NCBI RefSeq assembly: GCF_001661075.1
Contig: NZ_CP014870.1
Span: 3,368,501-3,432,500 of the forward strand
From: Pseudomonas silesiensis
GTDB lineage: Bacteria > Pseudomonadota > Gammaproteobacteria > Pseudomonadales > Pseudomonadaceae
Direction: 5' to 3'
DNA: 64,000 bases
The position numbers and the translations under genes were made by a program. Under the pieces are notes generated by a model that saw only the letters and a program-made list of their open reading frames with translations, made no database searches and was not told the DNA's origin. This document shows positions 27,317 to 37,730 of this stretch, one piece after another. Numbering within the stretch: the stretch's first letter is position 1; each line of letters opens with the position of its first letter.

Positions 27317-28736
27317 GCTTCCTGGTAGACCGCGTCGTGGCCTTCGCGAGCAAGCTCGCTCCCACATTGGATGTGTGTACAACGCAAGTCCCCTGTGGGA
27401 GCGAGCTTGCTCGCGAAGGCGTCCGGTCATTCAACACAAAACCATGTGCCTTGCTCATTTGTCTGCTCAGCACCATTGTCTCTGCCGCCGAACCCGAACT
27501 ACGCCTCCAGACCCGCCTGAACCCCACCACCCCCACCATGGTCGGCGGTCTGCTCGAACTGCAACTCGATGTCCTCACCGACACCTGGTTCACCCGCGCC
27601 CCCACCCTGCCCGACCTGAAGCTGCCTGGCGCACTGGTCCTGCCCCCCGACGGTCACGCCGAACACTTGAACCAGACCCTGGACGGCAAGTCCTTCAGCG
27701 GCCTGCGCTACAGCTACCTCATCACCCCGAACCTGGCTCGGGGCTTCGACATCCCGGCGCTGATCGTGCGCGCCACACCGGGCCAGGCCAGCGCCGAGTT
27801 GAGCGCTCAAGGCCAGCCACTGCACTTCACGGCGGCGCAACCGCCGGGGTTCGAACCGGGAGAACCGGTGCTGGTCGCCCAAGCACTGCGCTTCACGCAA
27901 CAGACCCTGAAACCGGCAAACCCGCTGAAAGTCGGCGACAGCCTCACCCGGCAACTGACCCTGCAGGCCGATGGCGCCCTGGCAATGGCGCTGCCGACAC
28001 CGTCACTGGGCGATGTCCCGGGCCTCAGCCGCTACCCGAAGGCGCCACAGATCAGCACCCTCGGCGACGGTCGTGGCCACTTCACCGGCGGTCAGCGCAT
28101 CGACACCGCGGTCTATCGTATCGACAGCGAAGGCCGTCATGACCTTCCGGCCATCGAGCTGAAATGGTGGGACGCCAGCAGCGGACAAACCCGCATGGCG
28201 CAAGTGCCTGCCGTGACCTTCGACGCCGTGGCCAACAGCGCCTATCGGCCGGTGTTCTCGATCACCGAAGACCTGAACAACCTCGGCCGGCAAAGTCGGC
28301 TGCACTTCTCCAGGCATTGGCTGGGGCTGTCGGCGTTGCTCTTGGGCGTGACGCTGTGCGCCTGGTTCGCGCGCCCCGTCATGCATCGTGCCTACCTGAA
28401 ATGGCAAGCCCGGCGTCGCGCCCGACACACCGCTTGGCTGGCGTCCGCCAACTGCGCCTGGCGGCAGATCCCGCCACAACTGGATGCCCGCCCCGCCCAA
28501 TTGAGCGCGCTTTATCTATGGGTAAGACGCAGCCGCATGGGCCTGAAACTCGGCAGCCTCGGCCCTCCTCTGCAAGACCTGTTACGTGCCTGTTACAGCC
28601 GTGAACCGACCGAAGATCAGGCGCTGCGTCACCTCAGGCAATCCTTGTCTACGCTGAAAAGTCAGGCCAAACCCAACAACGAATCAACCGCCCCCGCGCT
28701 GCGGCCACTCAACCCCGTTCACGAGAAGGATTTCCC

Positions 28737-28740
<4 letters not shown>
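27313..28740 (+). CDS. BatD-like protein with REPIN-derived N-terminus (first Bat cluster)
   Basis: A 475-residue BatD/oxygen-tolerance family protein: beta-sandwich periplasmic domains ([48 protein letters not shown]) and one C-terminal transmembrane helix ([18 protein letters not shown]). The N-terminus is abnormal. After MSFLVDRVV, about 26 residues come from a REPIN, and only then comes a Sec-type hydrophobic segment ([15 protein letters not shown], then EPELRL). The paralogue at 54898 starts directly with its signal peptide. The ATG overlaps the previous gene (ATGA). Either the product carries about 37 extra leading residues or translation starts inside the REPIN at a GTG or TTG. Export efficiency may be altered. 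Confidence 0.85.
27341..27419. repeat. REPIN inside the 5' end of the BatD-like gene
   Basis: The arms CCTTCGCGAGCAAGCTCGCT and AGCGAGCTTGCTCGCGAAGG are perfectly inverted within 79 bp. It lies between the upstream ATG and the signal-peptide codons and introduces no stop in the used frame. Confidence 0.93.
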
Positions 28741-29765
<1,025 letters not shown>

Positions 29766-29835
29766 AAAGCCTTACGCAGGATCGCAAACATCGTTTGTCC
29801 AACCTCGCGACACTCGCTAAAAAGGAGCAGGTCAG

Positions 29836-31416
29836 ATGACTCGCATACGCAAGTGGCTACCGCAGCTCGCCCTGGTGGCGGCCTCGGTCATGGCGATTTC
29901 GGCGACTGCCGGGGCCGCCGAAAAACCCAATATTCTGGTGATCTTCGGCGACGACATCGGCCAGACCAACATCAGCGCCTATTCCATGGGCGTGGTCGGG
30001 TACAAGACGCCGAACATCGATCGCATCGCCAAGGAAGGGATGATCTTCACCGACTATTACGCGGAGAACAGCTGCACCGCCGGACGATCGTCGTTCATCA
30101 CTGGCCAGACGCCGTTGCGCACCGGTTTGTCGAAAGTCGGCCTTCCGGGTGCAACCGTGGGCCTGCAAAAGCGTGACATCACCATCGCCCAGGCACTCAA
30201 ATCCCAGGGCTACGCCACCGGCCAGTTCGGCAAAAACCACCTCGGCGACCGGGATGAATACTTGCCGACCAACCACGGTTTCGACGAATTCTTCGGCAAC
30301 CTGTACCACCTCAACGCCGAAGAAGAACCTGAACGAGCGAACTGGCCCAGAGACAATCCGGAATTCACCAAGGCCTTTACGCCCCGTGGCGTGATCCACA
30401 GCTTCGCCGACGGCAAGATCGAGGACACCGGCTCGCTCAACACCAAGCGAATGGAAACCATCGACGACGAAACGACGGCGGCAGCCCAGGCGTTCATCGA
30501 GAAGCAGGCCAAGGCAGACAAACCGTTCTTCGTCTGGATGAACACCACCCGCATGCACTTGTTCACCCACGTGCGCGAGTCGATGAAGGGTCAGAGCGGC
30601 ATGGCTGGCAACGATTACGCCGATGGCATGCTCGAGCATGACGGTGATGTCGGCAAACTGCTGAAAACCCTCGATGACCTGAAGATCGCCGACAACACGA
30701 TCGTGGTCTACACCACCGACAATGGTCCGAACCAGTTCTCCTGGCCTGATGCTGCGACCACGCCGTTCCGTAATGAGAAAAACTCGAACTGGGAAGGCGC
30801 ATTCCGGGTACCGGCGATGATCCGCTGGCCGGGCAAGATCAAACCGGGGGAAGTGTCCAACGAAATGTTCTCGGGCCTTGACTGGTTCCCGACCCTGCTG
30901 GCTGCCGCAGGCGACACAGAAGTGAAGAACAAGCTTCTCAAAGGCTGGGCGCCGACTTCCGGTGGCAGCAACTACAAGGTGCATCTGGACGGCTACAACC
31001 AGCTGCCGTACCTGACCGGCCAGCAACCGAAAAGCGATCGCAAGGAGTTCTACTACTTCAACGACGATGGCGTGCTGGTCTCGATGCGCTACGACAATTA
31101 GAAAGCAGTGTTCTGCGAACAACGTGAGCCCGGCGGCTTCAAAGTGTGGAGCGAACCTTTCGTGTGCCTGCGGGTACCGAAGATCTTCAATCTGCGCATG
31201 GACCCTTATGAACGCGCCGACGTGGTTTCCGATCAATACGCTGACTGGACCACCAAGAATGTTTACCTGACCGAGGTCGCGGTGGTGAAGTCGGCAGCAT
31301 TCCTGCAGACCTTCGTTGACTACCCTCCGAGCCAGAGGCCCGCGAGCTTCAGCATCGACCAGATCCGGCAGGCGGTGGACGCCAAGATCGCAGAAAAAAT
31401 GAAAGCTGCACAATAA
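29836..31416 (+). pseudogene. Secreted arylsulfatase gene interrupted by an in-frame amber codon
   Basis: The first 421 codons give a sulfatase with signal peptide (LALVAASVMAISATAGA, cleavage before EKPN), metal-binding Asp39-Asp40 in FGDDIG, and the formylglycine motif CTAGR at 80-84 (Cys-type CxAxR, modified by FGE). YTTDNGPN lies downstream. Codon 422 (31099-31101) is TAG. The same frame then continues for 104 codons as KAVFCEQREPGGFKVWSEPF, LRVPKIFNLRMDPYERAD and so on to a stop at 31414-31416, which is ordinary arylsulfatase C-terminal sequence. The family usually has Trp here (RYDNWK), one base from TGG. Total would be 526 residues. A strong AAAAAGGAG precedes the ATG. The truncated product may misfold; low-level readthrough or a sequencing error are alternatives. 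Confidence 0.88.
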
Positions 31417-31429
31417 GACCGCTTGACCG

Positions 31430-31461
31430 CCGCTCGCCATCATTGGCGAGCGGCCCCTTTT
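31430..31461 (+). terminator. Rho-independent terminator after the arylsulfatase
   Basis: The stem CCGCTCGCC (31430-31438) pairs with GGCGAGCGG (31445-31453) and is followed by CCCCTTTT. It sits a few bases past the arylsulfatase stop codon and probably ends the long Bat/sulfatase operon. Confidence 0.85.
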
Positions 31462-31485
31462 CCTGAATGCCCACGCATTCAAAAA

Positions 31486-31603
31486 CTGTAGGAGCTGCGG
31501 TGCAGCGATCCGACTTGCCTGCGATGGTCGTTAACGAAAACGTGTTTTCACAGGATAAACGCGGCGCCGGTGAGTCCTTCGCGAGCGAGCTCGCTCCTAC
31601 AGG
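31486..31603. repeat. REP-like palindromic element
   Basis: A CTGTAGGAGCTGCGG left end and a CGAGCTCGCTCCTACAGG right end are inverted, with divergent REP cores between them. It lies between the operon terminator and the fused MFS/spermidine-synthase gene. Confidence 0.7.
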
Positions 31604-31644
31604 GTCTCGTATCCAGTTCGAATTTTATGCAAGGCAATGAATCC

Positions 31645-34161
31645 ATGTCTTCACGTGTCGCCAGCAAGACCTCGGCAATCTCCGCCCCTCACCCGGTTGC
31701 CTCCCCTGCGCTGCTGATCCCCGCCCTGTTGCTGTTCGTCTCCGGTGCTGCGGCGCTGGTGTACCAGGTGCTGTGGATCAAGCAACTGTCGTTGGTGGTC
31801 GGTGTCGAGGTGTACGCCATCACCACCGGGATCAGCGCGTTCTTTGCCGGCCTGGCCTTGGGCGGCTGGCTGTTCGGCCGTTGGGCGGATCGCTTGTCGC
31901 AGCCGGTTCTGCTCTATGCGGGGCTGGAAGTGCTGGTCGCCGTGCTCGGCGTCGGCGCGACGTTCACCATGAGCCTGGCGGCCAGCCCCTTTGCCTGGCT
32001 GGAACAACAAATCGGCCTGCTGGCCTGGGCGTTGCCGTTTGCCTTGGTCGGGATTCCGGCGCTGCTGATGGGCGGCACCCTGCCGGTGCTGGTGCGCTCG
32101 TTGGCCGCCGACCCGCAGCAACTGGGCAAGGCCGGCGGTCAGCTTTATGCGGCCAATACTGCCGGGGCCATTGCCGGCACACTGCTGGCCGCGTTCGTAC
32201 TGATCGCGACCCTCGGCGTGCGCGGCAGTGCCCTGGCGGCGGCGATGCTGAACTTGCTGGCGGCCGTCGGTGCCCTGTGGCTTCAACGCCAGCGTTCGGT
32301 GCCGCTCCAGGCGCCCGCAAGGCACCCCTCCAGCACCGCGCCGGACCGCCTGGCCTTGTGGCTGTATTCGATCGCCGGCGGCGTGGCCCTGGGTTACGAA
32401 GTGGTCTGGTCGCAATCCATCGTGCAGTTCATGAGCACCCGCACCTACGCCTTCGCCGTCGTGCTGGCGACTTACCTCACCGGGCTGTTCCTGGGCAGCG
32501 CCCTGCTGGCCCGTCGGGTGGATCGCCTGCGGGATCCCTGGGGCGTATTCGGTTTACTGATCGCCGGCGCCGGGTTGATCGCATTGCTGGAAATTGCAGT
32601 GCTGGGACGCTGGCTGGTGGTCGCCCAAAGCCTGGCCGAAAGCTGGGTGTTGTCGCTGGGCGCGAGCGAACTGCTGGGCATGAGCGCCCGGTTTGCCGTC
32701 GCAGCGTTGAGCATTGTCTTCATTCCGACACTGATGCTCGGCGCCGCTTTCCCCTTGGCCCTGCGCCTGAGCGTCGGCCATGAGCGGGTCGGTCGGGATG
32801 TCGGCGCGGTGGTGGCGTTCAACACTCTGGGGGGGATTATCGGGGTCATGCTTTGCGGGTTTGTATTGATCCCGCTGCTGGGACTGGTCCATACCCTGGG
32901 GCTGTTGGCGATGGTCGCCGCCGGGATCGGTTATTGCGCAGTGCGCAAGGGCCATGGTGTAAAGAAAGGCCGGCGTCAGGCCGTGGTCGCCGTGGGCTTG
33001 CTGTCGGTGGCCGTGGCGCTGCTGACCCCGGCGGACAAACTCGCCAGCCTGCTCCCGGGCGCGCGCAACGCCACCCTGGCCTTCTATGAAGAAGGACGCG
33101 GCGGGACCGTGGCCGTGGTCACCCAGGGCAAAGGGCACAAAGCGTTCCAGCGCCTGTACATCCAGGGCGTGTCCAACACCGGCGACGCCATGCCATCGTT
33201 GCGCTACATGCGCATCCAGGCGCTGCTCCCGCTGTTGATCCACAATGGCGAACCGCGTTCGGCGCTGGTGATCGGCTTTGGTACCGGCATCACCGCTGGC
33301 GCCCTGACCCGTTATCCCGGGCTGGAACGCCGGGTCGTGGCCGAGTTGCTGCCCTCGGTGGTCAAAGCCGCGCCATTGTTCAAAGGTAACTTCGATGCCG
33401 CCGCGGATCCGGCCGTCGATGTCCGGCTACGGGACGGTCGCCAGGAACTGCTGCGCAACCCGCAGCGCTACGACCTGATCACCCTCGAACCCCCACCGCC
33501 CTCCGCCGCCGGGGTGGTGAACCTGTACTCCCGGGACTTCTACCAACTGGCTGCCAGTCGCCTGGAACCCCAGGGCCTGGTCGCCCAGTGGTTGCCGCTG
33601 CCGACCCAGAACATCGACGACTCGCGCTCGCTGGTGCGCAGCTTTCTCGATGTCTTCCCTTACGCCACCTTGTGGACCAGCGAGTTCCACGAAATGCTGC
33701 TGGTGGGTTCGATGGCACCGATCGAGCTGGATGCGGCGAAAATCAGCGAACGTTTCCAGCGCGGCGGCGTACGCAGCACCTTGCAGGACGTGGGCATCGG
33801 TTCAGCCGCGGCGTTACTGGCGACCTGGGTCACCGATCGTGCCGGCCTTGAGCGCTTTGCCGCTGATGCACCCGCCGTCACCGACGACCGGCCACGGATC
33901 GAATATGCGCAGTGGGTTCGTCCCAAGGAGATTACCCGGGTGTTGCCGGCGCTGCTGGATCTGCGTCAGGCCCCGGTGCTGGTGAACGCGGACGCGGGAT
34001 TCCATGAGCGGATGAAGGCGCACCAACAGCGGTTGATGCAGTTTTATCGGGCGAGTCTGCATGCCTATGACGGCGACCGGGATGCCTGGGCCAGGGATAT
34101 TCGCGAGGTGATGCGCGGGGATGGGGGTAATCCGTACTTTCGGTGGTTTGTCGGGGAGTGA
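31645..34161 (+). CDS. Fused MFS-like / spermidine-synthase-like membrane protein
   Basis: An 838-residue protein if translation starts at MSSRVASKTS (31645); Met codons at 31627 and 31570 are alternatives, the latter inside REP sequence. Two blocks of hydrophobic helices fill roughly residues 25-480 (LLIPALLLFVSGAAALVYQV, then FALVGIPALLMGGTLPVLVR and NTLGGIIGVMLCGFVLIPLL), a transporter-like domain. A cytoplasmic Rossmann methyltransferase-like domain of the spermine/spermidine synthase family follows (SALVIGFGTGITAGAL, DLITLEPPPPS, FYQLAASRLEPQGLVAQWLP). Proteins of this architecture are widespread, with no proven polyamine synthase activity. It lies outside the sulfatase operon because a terminator and a REP intervene. 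Confidence 0.9.
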   Translation: MSSRVASKTSAISAPHPVASPALLIPALLLFVSGAAALVYQVLWIKQLSLVVGVEVYAITTGISAFFAGLALGGWLFGRWADRLSQPVLLYAGLEVLVAVLGVGATFTMSLAASPFAWLEQQIGLLAWALPFALVGIPALLMGGTLPVLVRSLAADPQQLGKAGGQLYAANTAGAIAGTLLAAFVLIATLGVRGSALAAAMLNLLAAVGALWLQRQRSVPLQAPARHPSSTAPDRLALWLYSIAGGVALGYEVVWSQSIVQFMSTRTYAFAVVLATYLTGLFLGSALLARRVDRLRDPWGVFGLLIAGAGLIALLEIAVLGRWLVVAQSLAESWVLSLGASELLGMSARFAVAALSIVFIPTLMLGAAFPLALRLSVGHERVGRDVGAVVAFNTLGGIIGVMLCGFVLIPLLGLVHTLGLLAMVAAGIGYCAVRKGHGVKKGRRQAVVAVGLLSVAVALLTPADKLASLLPGARNATLAFYEEGRGGTVAVVTQGKGHKAFQRLYIQGVSNTGDAMPSLRYMRIQALLPLLIHNGEPRSALVIGFGTGITAGALTRYPGLERRVVAELLPSVVKAAPLFKGNFDAAADPAVDVRLRDGRQELLRNPQRYDLITLEPPPPSAAGVVNLYSRDFYQLAASRLEPQGLVAQWLPLPTQNIDDSRSLVRSFLDVFPYATLWTSEFHEMLLVGSMAPIELDAAKISERFQRGGVRSTLQDVGIGSAAALLATWVTDRAGLERFAADAPAVTDDRPRIEYAQWVRPKEITRVLPALLDLRQAPVLVNADAGFHERMKAHQQRLMQFYRASLHAYDGDRDAWARDIREVMRGDGGNPYFRWFVGE

Positions 34162-34181
34162 TGTGGCGCCTGAGCAACCGC

Positions 34182-34290
34182 TATCGCGAGCAAGCTCGGC
34201 TCCCACAGGGATTGGTGTCGTTCACAACACTTGGGTACGACACTAACCCTGTGGGAGCGGCGGTGCGACGATTCGACTTGCCCGCGATGG
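34182..34290. repeat. REP cluster
   Basis: ATCGCGAGCAAGCTCGGCTC and CCCTGTGGGAGCGG-type ends are inverted. A further REP-like segment (GATTCGACTTGCCCGCGATG) is attached on the right, between two convergent genes. Confidence 0.75.
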
Positions 34291-34310
34291 GGCCGTCAGC
34301 CCCCCCTACA

Positions 34311-34982
34311 TCACTTGGACTTGAGCTTCAGAAACGCCTGGTGCAAATCCGAAGCCCAACCATCGATCACACCCTTCACATCATCGGCCTTCATTACCTG
34401 CTCCTTGTTCTCCAGCGGTTTGCCGGTGCCCTTGCGCACCACTTGGGCCAGGACCTTGTTGTTGCCGCCGTCAAGGAACACCGCTTCCGTGGCCAGGTCG
34501 GTTTCCTGATCGCGAATGCCGCTGGCCGTGCTGACCGCCGCTGCTACAAGCGCAATCGGGATCACTTCATAAGGTTTCAGGCCCTCGGTCTTGCTGCTGA
34601 CGGCGGTAATCGCTGCACGCACGACGATCACACCGGGCCCAGGTCCAGCCGCCAGCGGCAGGGATCGACCCACTTCGCGCTTGAGCGCCTGATCGTAATA
34701 GCTGGTGATACCGTTCAGAGTGCCCTGAGGGATCGTTGCAGTCGGTTGGGGCTTGGGGTAGAGCTGGGTCGGCTCAATGTAGACACTGCGGTACTTGTTG
34801 ATGTCGAGCTTGGGATCGACCCAGCGCATCACGGTAGCACCCGAGGGTGACTCGGCTTCCTTGAGCTGGCTGTAGTCCTTGAGGAATCCCGAATACTGAT
34901 CCGGCTCCACGACTTTACTGGAGCAGCCCACCATTGAAATCGAGGCAATGCACAGAGTGCTCATCATTAACGCAAGCTTCAT
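34311..34982 (-). CDS. DUF3313 family lipoprotein
   Basis: A 223-residue lipoprotein with a signal ending SISMVGC; Cys20 is the lipidation site, followed by SSKVVEPDQYSGFL, the typical DUF3313 start. Inner features include MRWVDPKLDINKYRSVYIEP, DQALKREVGRSLPLA and RAAITAVSSKTEGLKPYEVI. ACAGGAG precedes the ATG. The family function is unknown; an envelope location is inferred from the lipobox. It is transcribed divergently from the octaheme cytochrome across a 210-bp gap. Confidence 0.9.
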   Translation of the reverse strand: MKLALMMSTLCIASISMVGCSSKVVEPDQYSGFLKDYSQLKEAESPSGATVMRWVDPKLDINKYRSVYIEPTQLYPKPQPTATIPQGTLNGITSYYDQALKREVGRSLPLAAGPGPGVIVVRAAITAVSSKTEGLKPYEVIPIALVAAAVSTASGIRDQETDLATEAVFLDGGNNKVLAQVVRKGTGKPLENKEQVMKADDVKGVIDGWASDLHQAFLKLKSK

Positions 34983-35192
34983 GCTGTAACTCCTGTAAGC
35001 GGTTCGACAAAGGTACGAACAAGGGTCTTACATGTATAGCCAATGCAGCGCCTTTTGCAGTGAAAATCATAATATTCAGCCTTACAGCCATTGATCACTG
35101 CCATTATTTGACAGACGCCGCCCATCCGGCAAAGCTGCATCGAGCTGTACAGCGCGCCTGACGGCAAACGCACCCGGACCATGGAAGTCGCA

Positions 35193-37553
35193 ATGCCGAC
35201 ACATAAAAATAAAGTGCCTGCACCGAATACTGATTCCGCACCGTCCCGGATCGCCCGTTATCTGTTTCCCGTCACCATCGGTATATTGCTGGTGGCCGTC
35301 TTGGGCATCGGCTGGTTTTTATTCAGCAGCCAACCCGCCCCCATGGCCCCGGCCAGTACGCCCGCTGCCGCGCCGGCCAAGCCGCAACCGGTAGCCCAGG
35401 CACCGGCACCGGCACCGGCGACAATGGTCGATGAGCAACAGTGCCAAGGCTGCCACAGCGAGCAGGTCAAGGATTGGCAAGGCTCCCATCACCAATTGGC
35501 GATGCAGCCCGCCACGGCGGAAACGATGCTGGGTGACTTCAATAACGTCACCTTCAAGGCCGAAAACGAAACCACCCGCTTCTCGCGCAACAAACACGAA
35601 TTCTGGGTCAACACCCCCGGCATCGATGGCAAGAACGCCGACTTCAAGGTGGCCTACACCTTCGGCATCGCGCCGTTGCAGCAGTACCTGATCGAGGTCG
35701 GCGAAGGTCGATTGCAAGCCCTGGGTGTGGCTTGGGATAGCGAAAAACACCGCTGGTTTCATCTGTACCCGGGCCAGGGTGTGAACTTCAAGAATCCGCT
35801 GCATTGGAGTAAACCGAGCCAGAACGCCAATTTCATGTGTGTCGAGTGCCACACCACCGGCTACAAACGCAATTTCGATCCGGTCAAAAACACCTTCGAC
35901 AGTCACTGGAACAGCCTCGGTGTCGGCTGCCAGGCCTGTCACGGCCCGGCGTCCAGTCACCTGGCGTGGACCGCCAGCAAAGGCAACCTGATCCACGCCG
36001 GTTTTGCCGTCGATCTCAAGGACAAGGACGCCACCGTCGAGATCGAAACCTGTGCCCGCTGCCACGCTCGCCGAGCCCCCTTGGGCGATGGCTTTACCGT
36101 TGGCAAGCGCTTGATGGACGATTACCTGCCGAGCACCCTGACCCGCGAGTTGTATGCCCTGGATGGCAAGATCAAGGACGAAGTGTTTGAACACGGGTCC
36201 TTCGCCCAGAGCAAAATGTTCGACAAGGGCGTGCGCTGCAGCAACTGCCACAACCCCCATAGCACTCAACTCAAGGCACCGGGCAACGGCGTCTGCCTGC
36301 AATGCCACAACAGCGCCGGCAACACTTCGGTGGCGGGCGTCGACGGCAAGGGCCTGCAGGCGAAGAACTACGATTCGATCGACCACACTCGCCACACTGT
36401 GGGCCAGCCCGGTTCACAGTGCGTGGATTGCCACATGCCGGGCAAGTTCTACATGGGCAATGACTTTCGCCATGACCACAGCTTCAGCATCCCCGACCCT
36501 GTGCGAGCGCAAAAACTCGGCACACCCGACGCCTGCCTGACCTGCCACCAGGGCAAGGCCGGCGACAAGGTCACCGAACAGTTCAAGCTCTGGAACAGCG
36601 CCACCCCTATCCAGGCCGCGCGTTACGACGAAAGCCTGTGGTTGATCCGTAATGGCCGGCCTGGCGCGGCAGACGCCTTGTACGAGCAATTGCAACGCAG
36701 CGATCTGCCGGCGATTCAGCGGGCGACCTTGCTCGCCGAACTGCCGCTTTACCCCAGCGAGCAGGCGTTGAAACTGGCGACCAGGGACTTGAGCGACCCG
36801 GCGCCGCAAGTGCGCGAAAGCGCCGTGCGGGCGATCAGTGCGTTCCTGCCGCCGGCGGAGCGTGCGCCCCTGCTGACGCCATTGCTGGGGGATCCGGTGA
36901 AGGCCGTGCGCATCGCCGCGGCCCGGGACTTGCTCAGCGTGGCCCGCTCTGGTTTGGGCAGCGCCCAGGCCAACTGGAATGCGGCCATCGCCGAGTACGA
37001 AGACGTGCAAAAAAACCTCGCCGAACGCGCCGAGGCCAACCTCAACCTGGCCATGCTCTATCAGGCCAGCGGGCGCGGCGGCGACGTCGAACCGCTACTG
37101 CGCACAGCCCTCGAGCGCGATCCGGACTTCTACCCGGCGCTGGTGACCCTGGTGCAATGGCTGGAAGCCGGCGGGCGTGGTCAGGAAGCCCAGGCGCTGC
37201 TGCAACAGCGTCTGAAAGAACACCCGGACGCCGCCCTGCTGCAACATACCCGGGGCTTGGCGCTGATCCGTGGCGGCAAGACGGACCAGGCCATGCCCGC
37301 CCTGCGTGAAGCCGCTCGACTGGAGCCGCAGAACGCCCAGTATGGCTACGTCCTCGCAGTGGCGCTGCACGACAGCGGCAAGGCCGATGAAGCCTGCCAG
37401 GAACTGGAAAGACTGTTGAAAGAGCAGCCGGCGAATCGCAACGCGCGGCTGGCGCTGATCCAGTATTACCTGGAAAGCGGGCAGGAGCCGAAGGCGCAGG
37501 TGCTGTTGCAGGGCTGGAAGAAGATGAACATGGGTGATCCGGCGTTGAAGTGA
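35193..37553 (+). CDS. Membrane-anchored octaheme c-type cytochrome with TPR domain
   Basis: A 786-residue protein from the ATG at 35193 (GGAAG upstream; a Met four codons earlier is less likely). One N-terminal transmembrane helix (YLFPVTIGILLVAVLGIGWF) and an Ala/Pro linker put the rest in the periplasm. Eight CxxCH haem motifs run from Cys84 to Cys448: CQGCH, CVECH, CQACH, CARCH, CSNCH, CLQCH, CVDCH and CLTCH, arranged like cytochrome c554/paired-CxxCH proteins. The C-terminal half has HEAT-like repeats (DPAPQVRESAVRAI, DPVKAVRIAAARDL) and then several TPRs (AEANLNLAMLYQASGRGGDV, AQYGYVLAVALHDSGKADEA). Its redox substrate is unknown. No partner oxidoreductase or quinol dehydrogenase gene is adjacent. 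Confidence 0.9.
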   Translation: MPTHKNKVPAPNTDSAPSRIARYLFPVTIGILLVAVLGIGWFLFSSQPAPMAPASTPAAAPAKPQPVAQAPAPAPATMVDEQQCQGCHSEQVKDWQGSHHQLAMQPATAETMLGDFNNVTFKAENETTRFSRNKHEFWVNTPGIDGKNADFKVAYTFGIAPLQQYLIEVGEGRLQALGVAWDSEKHRWFHLYPGQGVNFKNPLHWSKPSQNANFMCVECHTTGYKRNFDPVKNTFDSHWNSLGVGCQACHGPASSHLAWTASKGNLIHAGFAVDLKDKDATVEIETCARCHARRAPLGDGFTVGKRLMDDYLPSTLTRELYALDGKIKDEVFEHGSFAQSKMFDKGVRCSNCHNPHSTQLKAPGNGVCLQCHNSAGNTSVAGVDGKGLQAKNYDSIDHTRHTVGQPGSQCVDCHMPGKFYMGNDFRHDHSFSIPDPVRAQKLGTPDACLTCHQGKAGDKVTEQFKLWNSATPIQAARYDESLWLIRNGRPGAADALYEQLQRSDLPAIQRATLLAELPLYPSEQALKLATRDLSDPAPQVRESAVRAISAFLPPAERAPLLTPLLGDPVKAVRIAAARDLLSVARSGLGSAQANWNAAIAEYEDVQKNLAERAEANLNLAMLYQASGRGGDVEPLLRTALERDPDFYPALVTLVQWLEAGGRGQEAQALLQQRLKEHPDAALLQHTRGLALIRGGKTDQAMPALREAARLEPQNAQYGYVLAVALHDSGKADEACQELERLLKEQPANRNARLALIQYYLESGQEPKAQVLLQGWKKMNMGDPALK

Positions 37554-37574
37554 TCGGTGGTTGACCTGAAGGCC

Positions 37575-37703
37575 AACTCCTGTAATTGGATGGACTCGCC
37601 CAAGCCGAGGCGTCAACGATGACGCGGCAAATCTGAAACGCCGCGTCGTTCTCGGATTTTTCGTCGGAACGCCGCCCGGAGCAAGCTCGCTCCTACAGGA
37701 GTT
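37575..37703. repeat. About 130-bp palindromic intergenic element (same type as at 14.1 kb)
   Basis: The outer ends AACTCCTGTA (37575-37584) and TACAGGAGTT (37694-37703) are perfectly inverted. The interior contains GCGTCAACGATGACGC, itself palindromic, GAAACGC and TCGTCGGAACGCC, shared with the element at 14062-14191. Confidence 0.75.
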
Positions 37704-37730
37704 CAGCTTGCCAGCGATGGGGCCTTCGGA

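Noticed and set aside
31099..31101. TAG as a pyrrolysine codon
   Set aside because: Pyrrolysine needs pylT/pylS and related genes, unknown in Pseudomonas, and the position is Trp in related sulfatases. A nonsense mutation or sequencing error is simpler.
29857..31482. 541-codon open frame opposite the arylsulfatase
   Set aside because: The arylsulfatase frame has a signal peptide, catalytic motif and strong ribosome-binding site. The antisense product has shadow-type composition and no motif.
34143..34850. 235-codon plus-strand frame over the DUF3313 gene
   Set aside because: It begins within REP sequence and runs antisense to a lipoprotein gene that has a clear lipobox and ribosome-binding site.
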